Assembly (NCBI GenBank): GCA_016702605.1
Contig: JADJDQ010000001.1
Location: 682,001-746,000, forward strand
Length of the DNA: 64,000 nt
Direction: 5' to 3'
Origin: Candidatus Intricatilinea gracilis
GTDB lineage: Bacteria > Pseudomonadota > Gammaproteobacteria > Burkholderiales > Burkholderiaceae_C
This document shows positions 48,202 to 57,056 of the stretch, in pieces; positions within the stretch are counted from its first letter, which is position 1, and the number at the start of each line of letters is the position of its first letter. The notes under the pieces are model-generated. The model saw only the letters and a list, made by a program, of their open reading frames with translations. It did not search any database and was not told the origin of the DNA. The position numbers and the translations under genes are program-made.

Positions 48202-51093
48202 ATGAAACGCAAACTTATCGTCACCCTGGTCGCTTCGGCGCTCGAGCTCTACGCCGCCGCCGCAACGGCTCAGGTCACCGCCGGCAGCTGCGTGCTGCCC
48301 AATGGTGCCAACGCCGCCAACTTCGCGACCGAAGTCACCACCGGGCCGCTGAACCCGACCAATGGCTTTCCGGAGTACCTCACCGACTCCACCGGCCTGA
48401 GTGTGCAGCGCTGCCTGGACCCCGACCGCTGCTTCTTCGACCCGATCGTGCCCAGCGACCCGTTCTCGCTGCAGATCGGCTCCGGCGGCGAGGCCTTCTA
48501 CTGGGACGGCTCGGCCCGCGTCGCCAACGCCGCCGGCGACCGGATCCTGACGCTGGTCTACGCAGCCGAGACTGCCTTCCTCGAAGCAGGCCCGAACGAC
48601 GAACCGATCGACGGTTCGCAGTTCCCTTTCCTGCGTATGCGCTTCGTCATGGGCGTGCCGGTGGACGGCACCTATACCGTCAAACATCCCTACGGCATCA
48701 ACATCTTCCGGGTGACCGGTGCAACCGGCGCACGTGACGTGGCCGAAACCATCGACCACGGCTTTGCACCCAACAGCTCGGTCACCGGTCCGGTCGGTCC
48801 GTTCCTGGTGCCGACGGGCAGCTCCGCCAACGGTGTGCCTGCAGGCTTCGTCGCCGACGGCGGCGCGGGTGGTGCTGGTGGTTACGCGGTCACCGGCAGC
48901 CCCTGCGGCTTCAACCGGGTGGAGGTCAGCGGTGTGGACACCGCGGGCAACCCGGTGGACTTCGGCAACAACGAGTTCGTGGTGTCGACCGACACCTTCA
49001 GCCTGCAGGGCATGATCTACGACGGCAAGGTGCAGACCCCCCTGTCACCCACCCGCACGACCTACTCGCGCTCGCTGGCAGGCGCCGGCCAGATCGACAC
49101 TTTCGCCACCTCGACCGCCGCGGCAACCGTGACAGTGCAGGACGGCCCGACCATCCCCGTCGATACCAGCCGTATCCCCGACGCGCTGACGATGGGTCGT
49201 GTGGCCCTGGACGACAGCTCGATCAACTCGCTGAGTGTGCCGGTGACCGACGCCGCAGCCCTGCCGCCGGTGCTGGTCCTGACGGCCACCGCTGCCGCCA
49301 CCGACGTCACGACGCTGAACGTACACGTGGTCGACTTCGTCGACATCACCCAGGCCGACTACGACCCGTCGACCAAGATCTTGTCGGTCAGCGCCATCTC
49401 GGGTGACCAGCGCCAGGCACCCAAGCTGACGCTGCGCGACTTCGGCGAGTTCACCGCCGGTGACCCGGTCATGCGGGTGATGCTGAATGCACCACCGGCC
49501 GTCGTGCACGTCGACTCGGCCGCTGGCGGCAGCGCCACCGCCCAGGTGCGGGTGGCAGGCTCGAAGGCACCCGCCGCGCCGAGCCAGCTCGGGCAGTCCT
49601 TGGCAACCGCAGCCACCATCATGCTCAGCTGGCAGGACAACGCGTCCAACGAGTCCGGCTTCAAGGTCTATGCGGTGGCGCCCACCGGTGCCCGCACACT
49701 CGTGAGCACCACGCCGGGCAACATCGGCCCGAACGCGACCAGCGTCGTCGTCAACGGCCTGACACCGTCCACGACGTACACCTTCCAGATCGAAGCCTTC
49801 AACGGTGCCGGCGCCAACAGTTCACCCACACTCAGCGCCAGCACTCTGGCGCTGCCGGCAGCGCCGGCCGAGGCGCGCTTCGACCTGTCGACCAGCGCGC
49901 AGCGCCGGATCGACGTGTCGTGGGATGCCAGCGCCGACGCGACCGGTTATCAGGTCTACCGCAAGCTCGGCGCCGCGGCCTACACCCTGCTGGGCACCGT
50001 CAGCGGCACGAGTTACGCCGACCTGAACGGTATGGCGGGCACGACCCACACCTACCAGGTCGTGGCACTGCGCACCATCAACGGCATCACCGACGCCAGC
50101 ACCGCGACCACCTCCGCGGCGCAGACGACACCCACCGTGCCGTCATCGCCCAACCAGGTGGCGTTCGGCGCCATCACCGGCAGCTCGATCGTGGTGAACT
50201 GGAACGACCGCTCGACCAACGAGGCCGGCTTCCAGGTCTTCCGCCGCACCGGCACGACCGGCGGCTTTGCTGCCGTGAGTGCGGTGTTGCCGACCGTGAG
50301 CTCGACAGGCCAGGGCACCGCGGGCCGCACCACCACCGACACCAGCGTGGTGGCGGGTACGCAATACACCTACCGCGTGGACGTGAGCAACTGGGCGGGT
50401 GTGTCGCAGTCGGCCGTGTCTGCCGCCGTGGTGGCGCAGGACGCGCTGGTGCTGAACGCTGTCACCGACCTGGCCGTGACCGCCATCACCGCCAATCCGC
50501 CGGCGCTGAGCTGGGGTGACGCCACCGCCGGTGAAACCGGCTACCGTGTGCAGCGTCGCACCGTCACGCTGGCCAACAACGGCACCCGTACCAACGGCAA
50601 CTACGTCACGGCGAGGACCACCGCCGCCAATGTGACGTCGTACACCGACTCGGCGCGCCCGGCCAACCGGATCGTCGAATATTCGGTCACAGCCATGAAC
50701 GGCACGACCCCCGGCCCGGTCACCACCGTGCTGGCCGTGCCCGGTGGCATCCCCGGTGTGGCTGCCGCGCCGACTTTCACCGTGCTCGGTGGCAACAACG
50801 TGCGGCTGAACTGGGCCCAGGCCGGCACCACCGCCGCCAACCGCGGCGGCATCGGGGGTTACATCGTGCAGCGCTGCGAAGCGACACCGGCCGATGCCTG
50901 CGCCGCCGCCAGCACTGGCTGGGCACAGGTGGCCGCAGTGACCGGTCGCACCACGCTGAGAACCACAATGGCCATCCCGGCCAGCAACCCGGCCAAGACC
51001 TATCGCTTCCGGGTGATCAGCACCACCGGCACCAATGCCGTCACCTCGGTGACCGGCACCCCGTCGCCGGCCTCGAACACCCTGGTTCGTTGA
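48202..51093 (+). CDS. Secreted family protein B2: A-like domain plus FN3-like repeats
   Basis: A 963-residue paralogue of B1. The first 41 bases of the gene are identical to B1, giving the same signal MKRKLIVTLVASALELYAA. The N-terminal half has VQRCLDPDRCFFDPIVP, GGEAFYWDGS, AAETAFL, FPFLRMRF and HPYGI, then VDFVDITQADYDP. From residue ~455 come five FN3-like units (MLSWQDNASNESGFKVY, DVSWDASADATGYQVYRK, VVNWNDRSTNEAGFQVFRR). It contains more Gly/Asn in place of some B1 residues. It has no visible C-terminal anchor. A terminator follows. Confidence 0.8.
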   Translation: MKRKLIVTLVASALELYAAAATAQVTAGSCVLPNGANAANFATEVTTGPLNPTNGFPEYLTDSTGLSVQRCLDPDRCFFDPIVPSDPFSLQIGSGGEAFYWDGSARVANAAGDRILTLVYAAETAFLEAGPNDEPIDGSQFPFLRMRFVMGVPVDGTYTVKHPYGINIFRVTGATGARDVAETIDHGFAPNSSVTGPVGPFLVPTGSSANGVPAGFVADGGAGGAGGYAVTGSPCGFNRVEVSGVDTAGNPVDFGNNEFVVSTDTFSLQGMIYDGKVQTPLSPTRTTYSRSLAGAGQIDTFATSTAAATVTVQDGPTIPVDTSRIPDALTMGRVALDDSSINSLSVPVTDAAALPPVLVLTATAAATDVTTLNVHVVDFVDITQADYDPSTKILSVSAISGDQRQAPKLTLRDFGEFTAGDPVMRVMLNAPPAVVHVDSAAGGSATAQVRVAGSKAPAAPSQLGQSLATAATIMLSWQDNASNESGFKVYAVAPTGARTLVSTTPGNIGPNATSVVVNGLTPSTTYTFQIEAFNGAGANSSPTLSASTLALPAAPAEARFDLSTSAQRRIDVSWDASADATGYQVYRKLGAAAYTLLGTVSGTSYADLNGMAGTTHTYQVVALRTINGITDASTATTSAAQTTPTVPSSPNQVAFGAITGSSIVVNWNDRSTNEAGFQVFRRTGTTGGFAAVSAVLPTVSSTGQGTAGRTTTDTSVVAGTQYTYRVDVSNWAGVSQSAVSAAVVAQDALVLNAVTDLAVTAITANPPALSWGDATAGETGYRVQRRTVTLANNGTRTNGNYVTARTTAANVTSYTDSARPANRIVEYSVTAMNGTTPGPVTTVLAVPGGIPGVAAAPTFTVLGGNNVRLNWAQAGTTAANRGGIGGYIVQRCEATPADACAAASTGWAQVAAVTGRTTLRTTMAIPASNPAKTYRFRVISTTGTNAVTSVTGTPSPASNTLVR

Positions 51094-51148
51094 TCCACCC
51101 GACCCGGCCGCGGCGCGTGTGAACGCGCCGCCGCTCTGACCCTGCACA

Positions 51149-51179
51149 AGCCGCCCGGCATCCACCGGGCGGCTTTTTT
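51149..51179 (+). terminator. Rho-independent terminator after B2
   Basis: AGCCGCCCGG and CCGGGCGGCT form a perfect 10-bp stem with a 6-base loop and TTTTTT. It lies 56 bases after the B2 stop. Confidence 0.9.
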
Positions 51180-51221
51180 GCTGGGTGGTCGACCCGGCGT
51201 GCCCTGGCGCCGCCTCTCGAA

Positions 51222-51237
51222 TGTGAAAAATCTCACG
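51222..51237. promoter_or_regulatory. CRP/FNR-type site TGTGA-N6-TCACG upstream of alkB
   Basis: TGTGAAAAATCTCACG matches TGTGA-N6-TCACA except for the last base. It is 131 bases before the alkB start, a place that fits catabolite control of alkane use. Confidence 0.45.
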
Positions 51238-51367
51238 AACCACGACCCGGCTCGCCGCAGGCCCAGGGTTGCCTGGGCTTGCTGCGGTTGTTGTTCACAT
51301 CCAACATGTGCGACCGCTTCGGCCCGCACCACACGCCCACCGGGCGAGTCGGCCCAGAGCCCGACCC

Positions 51368-52576
51368 ATGCGCTCGTACCGTCCACACACCGTGCCCAAC
51401 CATCACTACCGCGCCTACGACGGCAGCGGGCGGCCGGTCGACTATGTCGATCACAAACGCTGGGCGTGGTCGCTGTCGGTGGTGTATCCGCTGCTGCCAT
51501 TTGCCGGCATGGCGGCGCACGCCTACACCGGCTGGCAGCTGGCGCTGGCGCTGCCGCTGCTGCTGAGTTACGGCCTGATGCCGCTGCTCGACTTCCTGAT
51601 GGGCGAAGACGAGAACAATCCGCCCGAAGCCGTGGTGGAACAGCTCGAACAGGACCTCTACTACCGCTGGCTCACCTGGGCCACCGTGCCGCTGCACTTC
51701 GTGGCGCTGATCGGCTGCGCCTGGTGGGTGGGCACGCAGCATCTGTCGTGGTGGGCCGTGCTGCTGATGGCCTACATCGCGGGCGTCGATTCGGGCCTGG
51801 GCATCAACACCGGCCATGAGCTGGGCCACAAACACAACCGCAGCGAACAATGGCTGGCGCGGCTGGTGCTGGCGGTGCCGGCCTACGGCCACTTCACGGT
51901 GGAACATGGCCGCGGCCACCACCGCTGGGTGGCCACACCCGAGGACCATGCCAGCTCACGCATGGGGGAGTCGATCTACCACTTTGCGCTGCGCGAGCTG
52001 CCGGGGGGTATCCGCCGGGCCTGGCAGCTCGAGGGTGAACGGCTGCAGCGCAACGGCTACCCGACGTGGACCTGGCACAACACCATGCTGCAGTCGTACG
52101 CCGTGTCCATCGCGCTGCAGCTGGGGCTATTTGTTGCCTTCGGCTGGTGGATGCTGCCGTTTCTGCTGGTGCACAACCTGGTCGCCTGGTGGCAGCTGAC
52201 CAGCGCCAACTACGTGGAGCACTACGGCCTGCTGCGCGCCCGGATGGCCGACGGGCGGTACGAGACACCGGCGCCGCATCACTCGTGGAACGCCAACCAC
52301 CTGGTGTCCAACCTGGCGCTGTTTCACCTGCAGCGGCACAGCGACCACCATGCCTACCCGTCGCGGCGGTACCAGTCACTGCGCCACTTCGAACAGCTGC
52401 CGCAGCTGCCGAGTGGTTACTTCGGCATGTTCCCGATCGCCTACGTGCCGAGCTGGTGGTTCCGGGTGATGGACCCGCGCCTGCTGGCGCTGCCCCATGT
52501 GCGGGGTGATCTGGCGCGAGTCAACGTCTGCCCGCGCCAACGCGAGCGGCTGCAGGCACTGTACGGGGCGAAGTGA
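51368..52576 (+). CDS. alkB: Alkane 1-monooxygenase (AlkB family)
   Basis: A 402-residue integral membrane non-haem di-iron hydroxylase. Histidine motifs: HELGHKHN, EHGRGHH and LQRHSDHHA, plus the AlkB signature NYVEHYGLLR. Membrane helices flank them. AlkB oxidises medium-chain alkanes to 1-alkanols with electrons from rubredoxin. No rubredoxin, rubredoxin reductase or AlkS is in the window, so the partners must be elsewhere. The ATG at 51368 is chosen; an upstream frame extension to 51269 lacks homology. It converges with the DMT gene with no gap between stop codons. Confidence 0.9.
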   Translation: MRSYRPHTVPNHHYRAYDGSGRPVDYVDHKRWAWSLSVVYPLLPFAGMAAHAYTGWQLALALPLLLSYGLMPLLDFLMGEDENNPPEAVVEQLEQDLYYRWLTWATVPLHFVALIGCAWWVGTQHLSWWAVLLMAYIAGVDSGLGINTGHELGHKHNRSEQWLARLVLAVPAYGHFTVEHGRGHHRWVATPEDHASSRMGESIYHFALRELPGGIRRAWQLEGERLQRNGYPTWTWHNTMLQSYAVSIALQLGLFVAFGWWMLPFLLVHNLVAWWQLTSANYVEHYGLLRARMADGRYETPAPHHSWNANHLVSNLALFHLQRHSDHHAYPSRRYQSLRHFEQLPQLPSGYFGMFPIAYVPSWWFRVMDPRLLALPHVRGDLARVNVCPRQRERLQALYGAK

Positions 52577-53458
52577 TCAGCGCGCGGCGGCCAGCGCCGG
52601 CCGGCGGCCGAACCACTGGCCGGCCACACCACACACGGCGATCACGCCGATGCCCAGCAGCGTCAGCGCATCCGGCGTGTGTGAAAACACCAGCCAGCCC
52701 AGCAGGGTGGCAAAGGCAATCTGGAAATACAGCCAGGGTGTGAGGCTCGACGCCGCTGCACTGCGGTAACCCAGCATCAACAAAAAGTGGCCGAGTGTGC
52801 CGAGCACACCGAGCAGCAGCAGCAGGCCCCAGCCGGCCCAGCTGCCCGGCGGGTGCCAGGCCAGCGGCAGCGCCACGGTGGCGATGGCCGCGCCGATGCA
52901 GCCGGTGTAGAAGTGCGCTGTGCCGGCGTCGTCCAGCCGGGCGAGTTTGCTGGTCACGATCTGGAAGCCAGCGTTGCACGCCACCAGCGCCAGCGGCAGC
53001 AGCAGCGCCCAGTCGAAGTCGCTGCCTTCGGGGCGGATCACCAGCAGCGCCCCTGCAAACGCACCACCCACCGCCAGCCAACTCACCAGCGTGACCCGTT
53101 CACCCAGCGCCGGCCCGGCGAACAGCGTGATCAGCAGCGGCGTGAGCATGACGATGGCGGTGAACTCACCCAGCGGCATCACCTGCAGGCTGTAGAAGGC
53201 GAACACACTCGTCATCACCAGCAGCACCGCACGGGCGGCCTGCAGGCGCGGGTACCGGGTGCGGAACATCGCCATGCCGCGCCTGGGCCACAAGGTGCCA
53301 CCCGTCACCAGCGCCTGGAAGGTGTAGCGAAACCACAGCACCATCACCACCGACGCGGTGGCGCCCACCAGCTTGGTGGTGGTGTCGAGCGCCGCAAAAC
53401 AGGCCGTGGCGGCGATCACGAACATCATGCCGGCGCCAGCCGGTGAACGCAGATTCAA
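52577..53458 (-). CDS. EamA-type drug/metabolite transporter (DMT family)
   Basis: A 293-residue membrane protein with about 10 helices in two EamA repeats, for example ACFAALDTTTKLVGA, FTAIVMLTPLLITLFAGPALGERVT and PWLYFQIAFATLLGWLVF. A TTG at 53458 with an AGGA ribosome-binding site is taken as the start; an ATG at 53428 is the alternative. It exports small metabolites by family inference; the substrate is unknown. Confidence 0.87.
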   Translation of the reverse strand: MNLRSPAGAGMMFVIAATACFAALDTTTKLVGATASVVMVLWFRYTFQALVTGGTLWPRRGMAMFRTRYPRLQAARAVLLVMTSVFAFYSLQVMPLGEFTAIVMLTPLLITLFAGPALGERVTLVSWLAVGGAFAGALLVIRPEGSDFDWALLLPLALVACNAGFQIVTSKLARLDDAGTAHFYTGCIGAAIATVALPLAWHPPGSWAGWGLLLLLGVLGTLGHFLLMLGYRSAAASSLTPWLYFQIAFATLLGWLVFSHTPDALTLLGIGVIAVCGVAGQWFGRRPALAAAR

Positions 53459-53596
53459 GGTGAGATCCTGGGGGCTGGGGGTTGGCCGGGTGATGCTCTG
53501 GCCCCAGGAGTGGCGGGGCCGGCGCGATTATGGGGTTTTCCCTTGTGCAGTGCAGCAAAGCCCCCGCGAGCCCGTGGCCACCGCGGTGGCAATAAC

Positions 53597-54637
53597 GTGA
53601 CAGGCTCACACCACGAGCCCGCCGGGCGGCATCATCGCGGCCCGATCACCCGACACGATGCGCCACATCGGCTGCATCTGCCACCTGTGCCTGACCCTGC
53701 CGCCACCAGCGCTGCCACCGCTTCCACCACGGCCGACTTCGCCCACCTGACCCTGACGCAGCGCCGCCGGCTGCGCCAGCTCTGGCGGTCGGCCGGCTGG
53801 CCGTGCCACGACACGGTCGAAGTCGAGCTGCTGGCCGCCGGCCTCATCAGCCAGGCCTGGGACGAACAGGGCCGCCTGAACCTGCGCCTGACCGACTCGG
53901 GCCTGCAGGCGCTCACCCACACCTTGCAACGCAACCGCCGCGCCTTCGACGCCCACGAAGCGCTGGTCGCCCGTGTGGCCGAGCAGATGCAGCGCGCCGG
54001 CCGCCTGGTGTGGTGCGGCCTGAGCCTGCGCGCGCCGCTGTTGCTGGGTGAACCGACCAGAGCCCCCGCACCCGCTGGCCTTGGTGTCGACGGCAGGGCC
54101 GGCGAAACGGCGTTCGACCCGAGTGCGTCCGACCCGACCTGTTCACCCCTCGACACCGCCGCGGGCGCCCACACCCCCGACCTGCTCGCCGGCGCCTGGC
54201 CCGACGGCGCCGACGTGCTGCCGCCCCCACCCGCCTATCCGCCGCACCGCTGGGCCATGGCCATGCCCGACGTGTTCTCGATCCGCCAGACCAGTGTGGA
54301 GGACTATGTCGAACCGGCGGTGCACGAGATCAAGGTCAGCCGCGCCGACCTGCAGAGCGACCTGCGCAAGCCCGACAAGGGCCGCGCCTACCTGGCGCTG
54401 GCCAGCCAGTGCTGGTATGTGCTCGAGGCTGGCATCGCCGACACCGACGAGATCCCGCCCGAGTTCGGTGTGCTCTTCGCGCATGCCGACCACCTCGAAC
54501 TCGCCCGCGCCGCACCCCGGCGCGCCATGCGCCTGAGTTTTGCGCAGTGGATGGTGCTTGCCCGCGCCACACCGCTGCCACCTTTCGACGAGCCTGCCCA
54601 GGGCCGGCTGGGTGACCCGGCCGACCAGGCTGACTGA
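53597..54637 (+). CDS. MmcB-like PD-(D/E)XK protein
   Basis: About 346 residues. The N-terminal region holds LTLTQRRRLRQLWRSAGWPCHD and LRLTDSGLQAL, which resembles a helix-turn-helix-like fold. After an Ala/Pro/Asp linker the C-terminal domain has VHEIKVSRADLQSDLRKPDKGRAY, where the E-x-K, Asp and Lys pattern resembles the PD-(D/E)XK core of MmcB-type repair proteins. GVLFAHADHLELARAAPRRAM follows. The start is uncertain: GTG codons at 53597 and 53687 are both possible and neither has a strong ribosome-binding site. Nuclease activity is inferred. Confidence 0.6.
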   Translation: MTGSHHEPAGRHHRGPITRHDAPHRLHLPPVPDPAATSAATASTTADFAHLTLTQRRRLRQLWRSAGWPCHDTVEVELLAAGLISQAWDEQGRLNLRLTDSGLQALTHTLQRNRRAFDAHEALVARVAEQMQRAGRLVWCGLSLRAPLLLGEPTRAPAPAGLGVDGRAGETAFDPSASDPTCSPLDTAAGAHTPDLLAGAWPDGADVLPPPPAYPPHRWAMAMPDVFSIRQTSVEDYVEPAVHEIKVSRADLQSDLRKPDKGRAYLALASQCWYVLEAGIADTDEIPPEFGVLFAHADHLELARAAPRRAMRLSFAQWMVLARATPLPPFDEPAQGRLGDPADQAD

Positions 54638-54921
54638 GCCTGTTGCTGCGGCTGAGCCCGTGAACGGCTCGGCGGTTCGACAGCCGCACCGTCGATCGCC
54701 GGTCTGCGTGGCATGGCCCGGCCGAGCCTGCGACTTCGATGTGTGCAGCATCTGCCGCTGGAGACGATGCATGCCTTTCAACTCTCGGGGTTTGCGAGCA
54801 AAGCCCCGCCGATGCGGGCGAACCCTGGCGACAGCGTCGCCGGGCTTGCCTATCCTGAGCCGCCCGGCCGACGGATGACTGCTCGTCGCGGCTGGCCATC
54901 CCAACTCAGGAGACCTTGCCC

Positions 54922-55905
54922 ATGGCGAACCGACCGACCCGATGGCTGACCACATTGATCGGCAGCTCCCTGCTGGCCCTGGCTTGCGCAAGCCCGGCGC
55001 TGGCGCAGGGCAGCGGCTGGCCGACCAAGCCGATCCGGCTGGTGGTGACCTTCCCGCCCGGTGGTGCGCCCGACATCCTGGCGCGGCTGTTTGCCGACAA
55101 GGCCCAGCTCGGTCAGCCGGTGGTGGTGGACAACAAGGCCGGCGCGGGCGGCAACATCGGTGCCGAGTCGGTTGCCAAGGCGCCCGCCGATGGTTACAGC
55201 GTCGTGATGGGCACGGTAGGCACCCACTCCATCAACGGCTCGCTCTATGCACGTATGCCGTACGACATGGTGAAGGACTTCACCCCCATCGCCCATGTGG
55301 CGTCGGCGCCCAACCTGCTGGTGGTGACCAACAATCTGCCGGTCAAGAACGTGGCCGAACTCATCACGTATCTGAAGGCCAACCCGAACAAGCTCAGCTT
55401 TGGCTCACCGGGCATCGGCTCGTCGGTGCATGTGTCGGGTGAACTGTTCAAGTCGCTCACAGGCACAACCATGCAGCACGTGCCGTACAAGGGCCGGCAG
55501 TTCGCCATCCCGGACCTGGTGGGCGGGCAGATCCAGCTCATGTTCGACAACATGCCGTCGGCGCTGCCCATGGCCAAGGAAGGCAAGATCCGCGCGCTGG
55601 CGCAGACCACCGCCACACGTTCACAAGCCGCGCCCGACGTGCCGACGGTGGGTGAGACCGTGCCCGGCTTCGAGGCCACCACCTGGTTTGCCATGTTTGC
55701 GCCGGCTGGCACACCGCGTGAGGTGGTCACCAAACTCAACGCCGAACTGCAACGAGTCTTCAAGCTGCCCGACGTGCTGGACAAACTCAAGTCCCTGGGC
55801 CTGGAGCCGTCGATCTCCACACCCGACGAGCTGGCGAAGTTCCAGGCCGCCGAAATCGTCAAGTGGGCCAAGGTCGTCAAGGACAGCGGCGCCAGGGCCG
55901 ACTGA
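54922..55905 (+). CDS. Bug-family tripartite tricarboxylate transporter periplasmic binding protein
   Basis: A 327-residue binding protein. The signal ends at ALAQG. The mature start WPTKPIRLVVTFPPGGAPDILARL and NKAGAGGNIGAESVAKAPADGY are typical of Bug receptors. AGTPREVVTKLNAELQRVF lies near the end. The ATG at 54922 has a CAGGAGA ribosome-binding site. No TctB/TctA permease pair is nearby; orphan Bug proteins are common in Burkholderiales. It is followed by a second Bug gene. Confidence 0.9.
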   Translation: MANRPTRWLTTLIGSSLLALACASPALAQGSGWPTKPIRLVVTFPPGGAPDILARLFADKAQLGQPVVVDNKAGAGGNIGAESVAKAPADGYSVVMGTVGTHSINGSLYARMPYDMVKDFTPIAHVASAPNLLVVTNNLPVKNVAELITYLKANPNKLSFGSPGIGSSVHVSGELFKSLTGTTMQHVPYKGRQFAIPDLVGGQIQLMFDNMPSALPMAKEGKIRALAQTTATRSQAAPDVPTVGETVPGFEATTWFAMFAPAGTPREVVTKLNAELQRVFKLPDVLDKLKSLGLEPSISTPDELAKFQAAEIVKWAKVVKDSGARAD

Positions 55906-56008
55906 TCTGGGGCCAGCCGGACCCCGGCTCGGCAGGCGGCGCCTGCCAGCACCACGGCCAACGTCACCGCCACCACAACAACATCACCACCACGAAAGTG
56001 CACCCACC

Positions 56009-56980
56009 ATGACGCTCGACCGCCGCCAGTTCCTGCACGCCACCAGCCTGGCCGCCGGCCTGGCCCTGCCTGGCCTTGCCGCCGCGCAGAGTTTTCCGGC
56101 CCGGCCCATTCGTTACATCTGCCCCTGGCCGGCGGGTGGGTCGACCGATGCGGTCATCCGCGCCATCGCAGAAAGTGCCGCCAAGACGCTCGGCCAGCAG
56201 ATCATCGTGGAGAACAAGCCCGGCGCCGGCGGCATGCTGGGTGCCAACGAACTGGTCAACGCCAAGCCCGACGGCTACACGCTCAGCCAGTTGCCACACG
56301 GCGTGTTCCGTATCCCGCACATGCAGAAGACCACCTTCGACACGTTGAAGGACTTCACCTGGATCGCCTGCCTGACCGGCTACACCTTCGGCCTGGTGGT
56401 GCCGGCCGACGGCCCGATCAAGAGCGTGGCCGATCTGGTGGCGTATGCCAAGGCCAACCCCGGCAAGTTCAACTACGGCTCCACCGGCACCGGCACCAGC
56501 CCGCACCTGGCGGTGGAAGAGTTCGCCCAGCGCGCGGGCATCCAGCTCAACCACGTGCCGTTCAAGGGCAATGCCGACAACATGCAGGCCATCCTGGGAG
56601 GCCACACCATGGCCGCCAGCGACGCCACCGGCTGGGCGCCGCACGTGGCCTCGGGCAAGCTTCGCCTCATCGCCACCTACGGCAGCAAACGCACCAAACG
56701 CTGGCCCGATGTGCCCACCCTCGACGAGCTGGGTTACCGGACGGTGAGCGACTCACCCTTCGGCGTCTGTGGCCCCAAGGGCATGGACCCGGCCATCACC
56801 CGCACCATCCACGACGCGTTCAAGAAAACCCTCGACGACCCCGCCGTGCTGGCCACCTTCGACAAGTTCGACCAGACCGTGATCTACATGGGCACCGAGG
56901 CGTACACCAAGTTCGCCCGCGAAAGTTTCACCGCCGAGAAGGCCACCATCGAGCGGCTGGGCATGGCGGCCAAGGGCTGA
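56009..56980 (+). CDS. Bug-family periplasmic binding protein, second copy
   Basis: A 323-residue binding protein with an export signal (DRRQFLHATSLAAGLALPGLAAAQ) whose RRQF could be a weak twin-arginine motif. It then has IRYICPWPAGGSTDAVIRAI and NKPGAGGMLGANELV. It lies 103 bases after the first Bug gene on the same strand and has clearly diverged from it, so the ligands probably differ. The FAA-hydrolase gene next to it is on the other strand. Confidence 0.9.
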   Translation: MTLDRRQFLHATSLAAGLALPGLAAAQSFPARPIRYICPWPAGGSTDAVIRAIAESAAKTLGQQIIVENKPGAGGMLGANELVNAKPDGYTLSQLPHGVFRIPHMQKTTFDTLKDFTWIACLTGYTFGLVVPADGPIKSVADLVAYAKANPGKFNYGSTGTGTSPHLAVEEFAQRAGIQLNHVPFKGNADNMQAILGGHTMAASDATGWAPHVASGKLRLIATYGSKRTKRWPDVPTLDELGYRTVSDSPFGVCGPKGMDPAITRTIHDAFKKTLDDPAVLATFDKFDQTVIYMGTEAYTKFARESFTAEKATIERLGMAAKG

Positions 56981-57056
56981 CTCGCTACTCGACGGCTCCG
57001 CAGCCCGGGCCGGCACTTCGAGGCAGCGACGGCTGCGTCGATCGACATCCCGCGCC

